DNA of 7,204 nt from positions 48,467-55,670 of the forward strand of contig PBMM01000024.1 of NCBI GenBank assembly GCA_002723635.1, written 5' to 3'. A program made the translations under genes and the position numbers. Below the pieces are notes generated by a model, which worked only from the letters and a program-made list of their open reading frames with translations, ran no database searches and was not told the origin of the DNA. Shown here piece by piece: positions 5,490-7,204 of the stretch; the first letter of the stretch is position 1, and each line of letters begins with the position of its first letter. The DNA comes from Methanobacteriota archaeon (GTDB lineage Archaea > Thermoplasmatota > Poseidoniia > Poseidoniales > Poseidoniaceae).

Positions 5490-6588
5490 TTTCGTCGAAG
5501 CGGTATCCCTCGCCCCAATCCTTCTCGCCAAGGGTCACTTCAAGCTCAAAAGGCGTGATGAGCGGCTTGGCGTACTTCACGGCATCATCGATGGCGATGC
5601 GTGGGCATGCTGTGTTCACAAAGGCGTCAACGGGGTAGAAGTCGATGAGCTCGGGGCCAACGTGCTCAAGGGCGAGCAAGTAGCCCTTCTTGCCGTGGCG
5701 TTCCAACATGCGCTTCATCCGAAGGGCAAGCGTACGGCGCATTTGACCGGGTTTCTCACCGATGAGGATGCCGTAGCGTTCAGCGTCTTGGCAGGCCATG
5801 ATGAGGCCGAAGCGCTGGCGAAGGATGCGTTCGATCCGTTGGAGCGACATTTCTGTGGCTTCACCGGTGTAAGGGTCCAGCATCGCAAGCGGCTTGCCGG
5901 TGTGCAACACGAGGCCAATGGGGTGGAAGTCTCCACTTCCAAGGAAGAGGTAGTGGCCGATGTCGTTGTAGTCGCCCGAGTAATTGCATCCGAGCACCTG
6001 GCCGGGGAAGGTCAGCCGCGCGCCGCCGAGAGGAATGGTGACGTCGAATCCAGCGGCTTCCAAGCGCTCACAGAAGGCAGGGAGCAGGTGGAGGTGCTGG
6101 ATGGAGCCCACGAGGCCGAGTTTCACGTCGGTCAAGGCTGCGGTTCGACCCACGGCGTCAAGGAATCGCTCTTGTGCCTCTTCTTCGGAGAGGGGGGCGT
6201 CGCCACCGTTTTCCAGCCGTTTCTTTGCCCCTTCGCGGTGTGCATGGAGGATGTGAAGGACGGGTTGAATCTCAGGGTCGCCCTCGTAGGTGACGTCGAT
6301 AAATTGGGTGGGCATGCCCGAATCGATGTTCATCTGCGAATGGCCCATGTGGGCGACAAGTTCGACGCCCATCATCTGCATCTTGTCGTGCACGAGGTCG
6401 CAGGCCCCGTAGCATGGATCCGCTGCGAGCACCACTTTTGCGCTCGTGTCGGTTTCGATGGTGTCCATCATTTCCAAGGCCTGCATCTTCAGGCCCTCGG
6501 GCACTTGCAGGGCGATGAGGCGATGATCGCCGTCTTTGATACGCGTCATCAACTCCTCGAGTTGGAAATCATGACGGTTGAGGTCCAT
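5482..6588 (-). CDS. dph2: Dph2, 2-(3-amino-3-carboxypropyl)histidine synthase
   Basis: This 368-residue enzyme catalyses the first step of diphthamide synthesis, transferring the aminocarboxypropyl group of S-adenosylmethionine to a histidine of elongation factor 2 by non-canonical [4Fe-4S] radical chemistry. The three cluster cysteines are visible, one per domain: Cys59 (AADPCYGACDL), Cys201 (GQVLGCNYSGD) and Cys328 (NTACPRIAIDD). QVPEGLKMQAL (28-38) is the usual N-terminal motif. It is somewhat longer than the roughly 340-residue archaeal enzyme I recall, with an extra charged helical stretch at about 118-150. The ATG at 6588 follows CGGGAG at five bases or less. It lies 34 bases after hpt with no TATA box between, so the two are probably co-transcribed, as is cdc6 downstream. 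Confidence 0.95.
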   Translation of the reverse strand: MDLNRHDFQLEELMTRIKDGDHRLIALQVPEGLKMQALEMMDTIETDTSAKVVLAADPCYGACDLVHDKMQMMGVELVAHMGHSQMNIDSGMPTQFIDVTYEGDPEIQPVLHILHAHREGAKKRLENGGDAPLSEEEAQERFLDAVGRTAALTDVKLGLVGSIQHLHLLPAFCERLEAAGFDVTIPLGGARLTFPGQVLGCNYSGDYNDIGHYLFLGSGDFHPIGLVLHTGKPLAMLDPYTGEATEMSLQRIERILRQRFGLIMACQDAERYGILIGEKPGQMRRTLALRMKRMLERHGKKGYLLALEHVGPELIDFYPVDAFVNTACPRIAIDDAVKYAKPLITPFELEVTLGEKDWGEGYRFDEIP

Positions 6589-6622
6589 GGCGCTCCCGGT
6601 GGTCCGTCAGGCCGTCCCGTTT

Positions 6623-7198
6623 TCAAGCCATGCTCGTCGCAGGGCGCGTTACGACCCGGCCGTCCACCACGTCCACGGCGATGAGGGCAGAGAGGTTCAA
6701 CCCGGGTTCCTCGTGGTGCAAATCGGCCATTCCGGGGCCTTTTTCCACGACGATAATGACCTGGGCGACTTCGGCACCGCACCTGCGGATGCCGTCGATG
6801 ACGGCTCGGAGCGTACCTCCTGTGGACAACACATCGTCGACGATCAGCACACGTTCGCCAGGGCGAACGTCGTTGAGGTACATTGCTCCCTTGGAGTAGC
6901 CTGTGCTTTGGTCCACGACCACTTCGCCCTCGAGCCCATAGGCTCGCTTTCGGGCGACGACCAACGGTCGGTCATGATGCACAGCCAAGGGAGCGGTCAA
7001 AGGTAATCCCATGGCTTCGATGCCAAGGATCAGGTCGACGTCGGGCCACGAAACCCTGCCTCCAATGAGTTCGACAATAGCTGACAAGACGTCCCCATCA
7101 AGGCGGGGCACGCCGTCGGTGACGGGGTGAACGAAGTACGGGTACCCGTCTTTCCAGACGATGGGTGCTGCTTCAAGCGACGCTCGAAGGCGTTGCAT
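6623..7198 (-). CDS. hpt: Archaeal hypoxanthine/guanine phosphoribosyltransferase (start near window edge)
   Basis: This 191-residue purine-salvage enzyme joins hypoxanthine or guanine to PRPP to give IMP or GMP. The PRPP-binding loop VLIVDDVLSTGGTL is at 117-130. The archaeal Hpt pattern is clear: SLEAAPIV (7-14), YPYFVHPVTDGVP (19-31), ILGIEAMGLPLTAPLA (57-72), RKRAYGLEGEVVV (83-95) and QSTGYSKGAMYLNDV (97-111). This pattern separates it from bacterial apt-type adenine enzymes, though some are annotated as adenine phosphoribosyltransferase-like. Length is normal for the family. The ATG at 7198 gives an N-terminus of the expected length, but the frame stays open to the window edge two codons later, so a slightly earlier start cannot be excluded, and its SD and promoter are outside the window. 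Confidence 0.92.
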   Translation of the reverse strand: MQRLRASLEAAPIVWKDGYPYFVHPVTDGVPRLDGDVLSAIVELIGGRVSWPDVDLILGIEAMGLPLTAPLAVHHDRPLVVARKRAYGLEGEVVVDQSTGYSKGAMYLNDVRPGERVLIVDDVLSTGGTLRAVIDGIRRCGAEVAQVIIVVEKGPGMADLHHEEPGLNLSALIAVDVVDGRVVTRPATSMA

Positions 7199-7204
7199 TG
7201 CTTC

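Noticed and set aside
5464..6684. 406-codon plus-strand open frame opposite dph2
   Set aside because: Dph2 on the other strand has all three cluster cysteines and its family motifs; the plus-strand translation shows no recognisable domain. Long antisense frames are expected from the codon bias of a G+C-rich genome.

Overview
The window is archaeal and G+C-rich, with genes packed almost edge to edge. Ribosomal protein S6e, aIF2-gamma, an Orc1/Cdc6 initiator, Dph2, an archaeal-type hypoxanthine/guanine phosphoribosyltransferase and a DUF357 protein together mark it as archaeal, most likely a euryarchaeote in the broad sense. A planktonic Thermoplasmatota lineage such as Marine Group II is plausible from the base composition and divergent proteins, but that is a guess from memory. 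Ribosome-binding sites match the archaeal anti-SD complement (GGAGGTGA, GGTGAT), and the one clear promoter is an archaeal TATA box.

Layout: positions 1-2049 hold a plus-strand group of three overlapping genes. They are the 3' part of a protein with a low-complexity linker and a C-terminal winged-helix-like domain, a probable seven-bladed beta-propeller protein with a helical tail, and a DUF357 helical protein. Positions 2046-7198 hold six minus-strand genes, read right to left: hpt, dph2, orc1/cdc6, then rps6e, aIF2-gamma and a PIN-domain nuclease. The two blocks converge and their stop codons overlap, leaving no spacer.

The minus-strand block is housekeeping with a translation theme. S6e is part of the small subunit, aIF2-gamma delivers initiator tRNA, Dph2 makes the diphthamide precursor on aEF2, and the PIN protein is a candidate rRNA-processing nuclease. 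The replication initiator sits in the middle of it. A TATA box just upstream of rps6e suggests a separate rps6e-aIF2g-PIN transcript. The gaps in hpt-dph2-cdc6 are too short for obvious promoters, so those genes probably share a transcript.

The most noteworthy points are: a stem-loop that holds the dph2 stop codon in its loop and buries the cdc6 Shine-Dalgarno in its stem; a GAGA-capped stem-loop at the rps6e stop codon followed by a short T-run; loss of the zinc-knuckle cysteines from aIF2-gamma; altered sensor-1 and arginine-finger motifs in Orc1/Cdc6; an insertion in S6e; and the uncharacterised, translationally coupled winged-helix/propeller/DUF357 trio. There is no gene-free stretch longer than about 70 bases, and I saw no RNA genes, mobile elements or CRISPR arrays.
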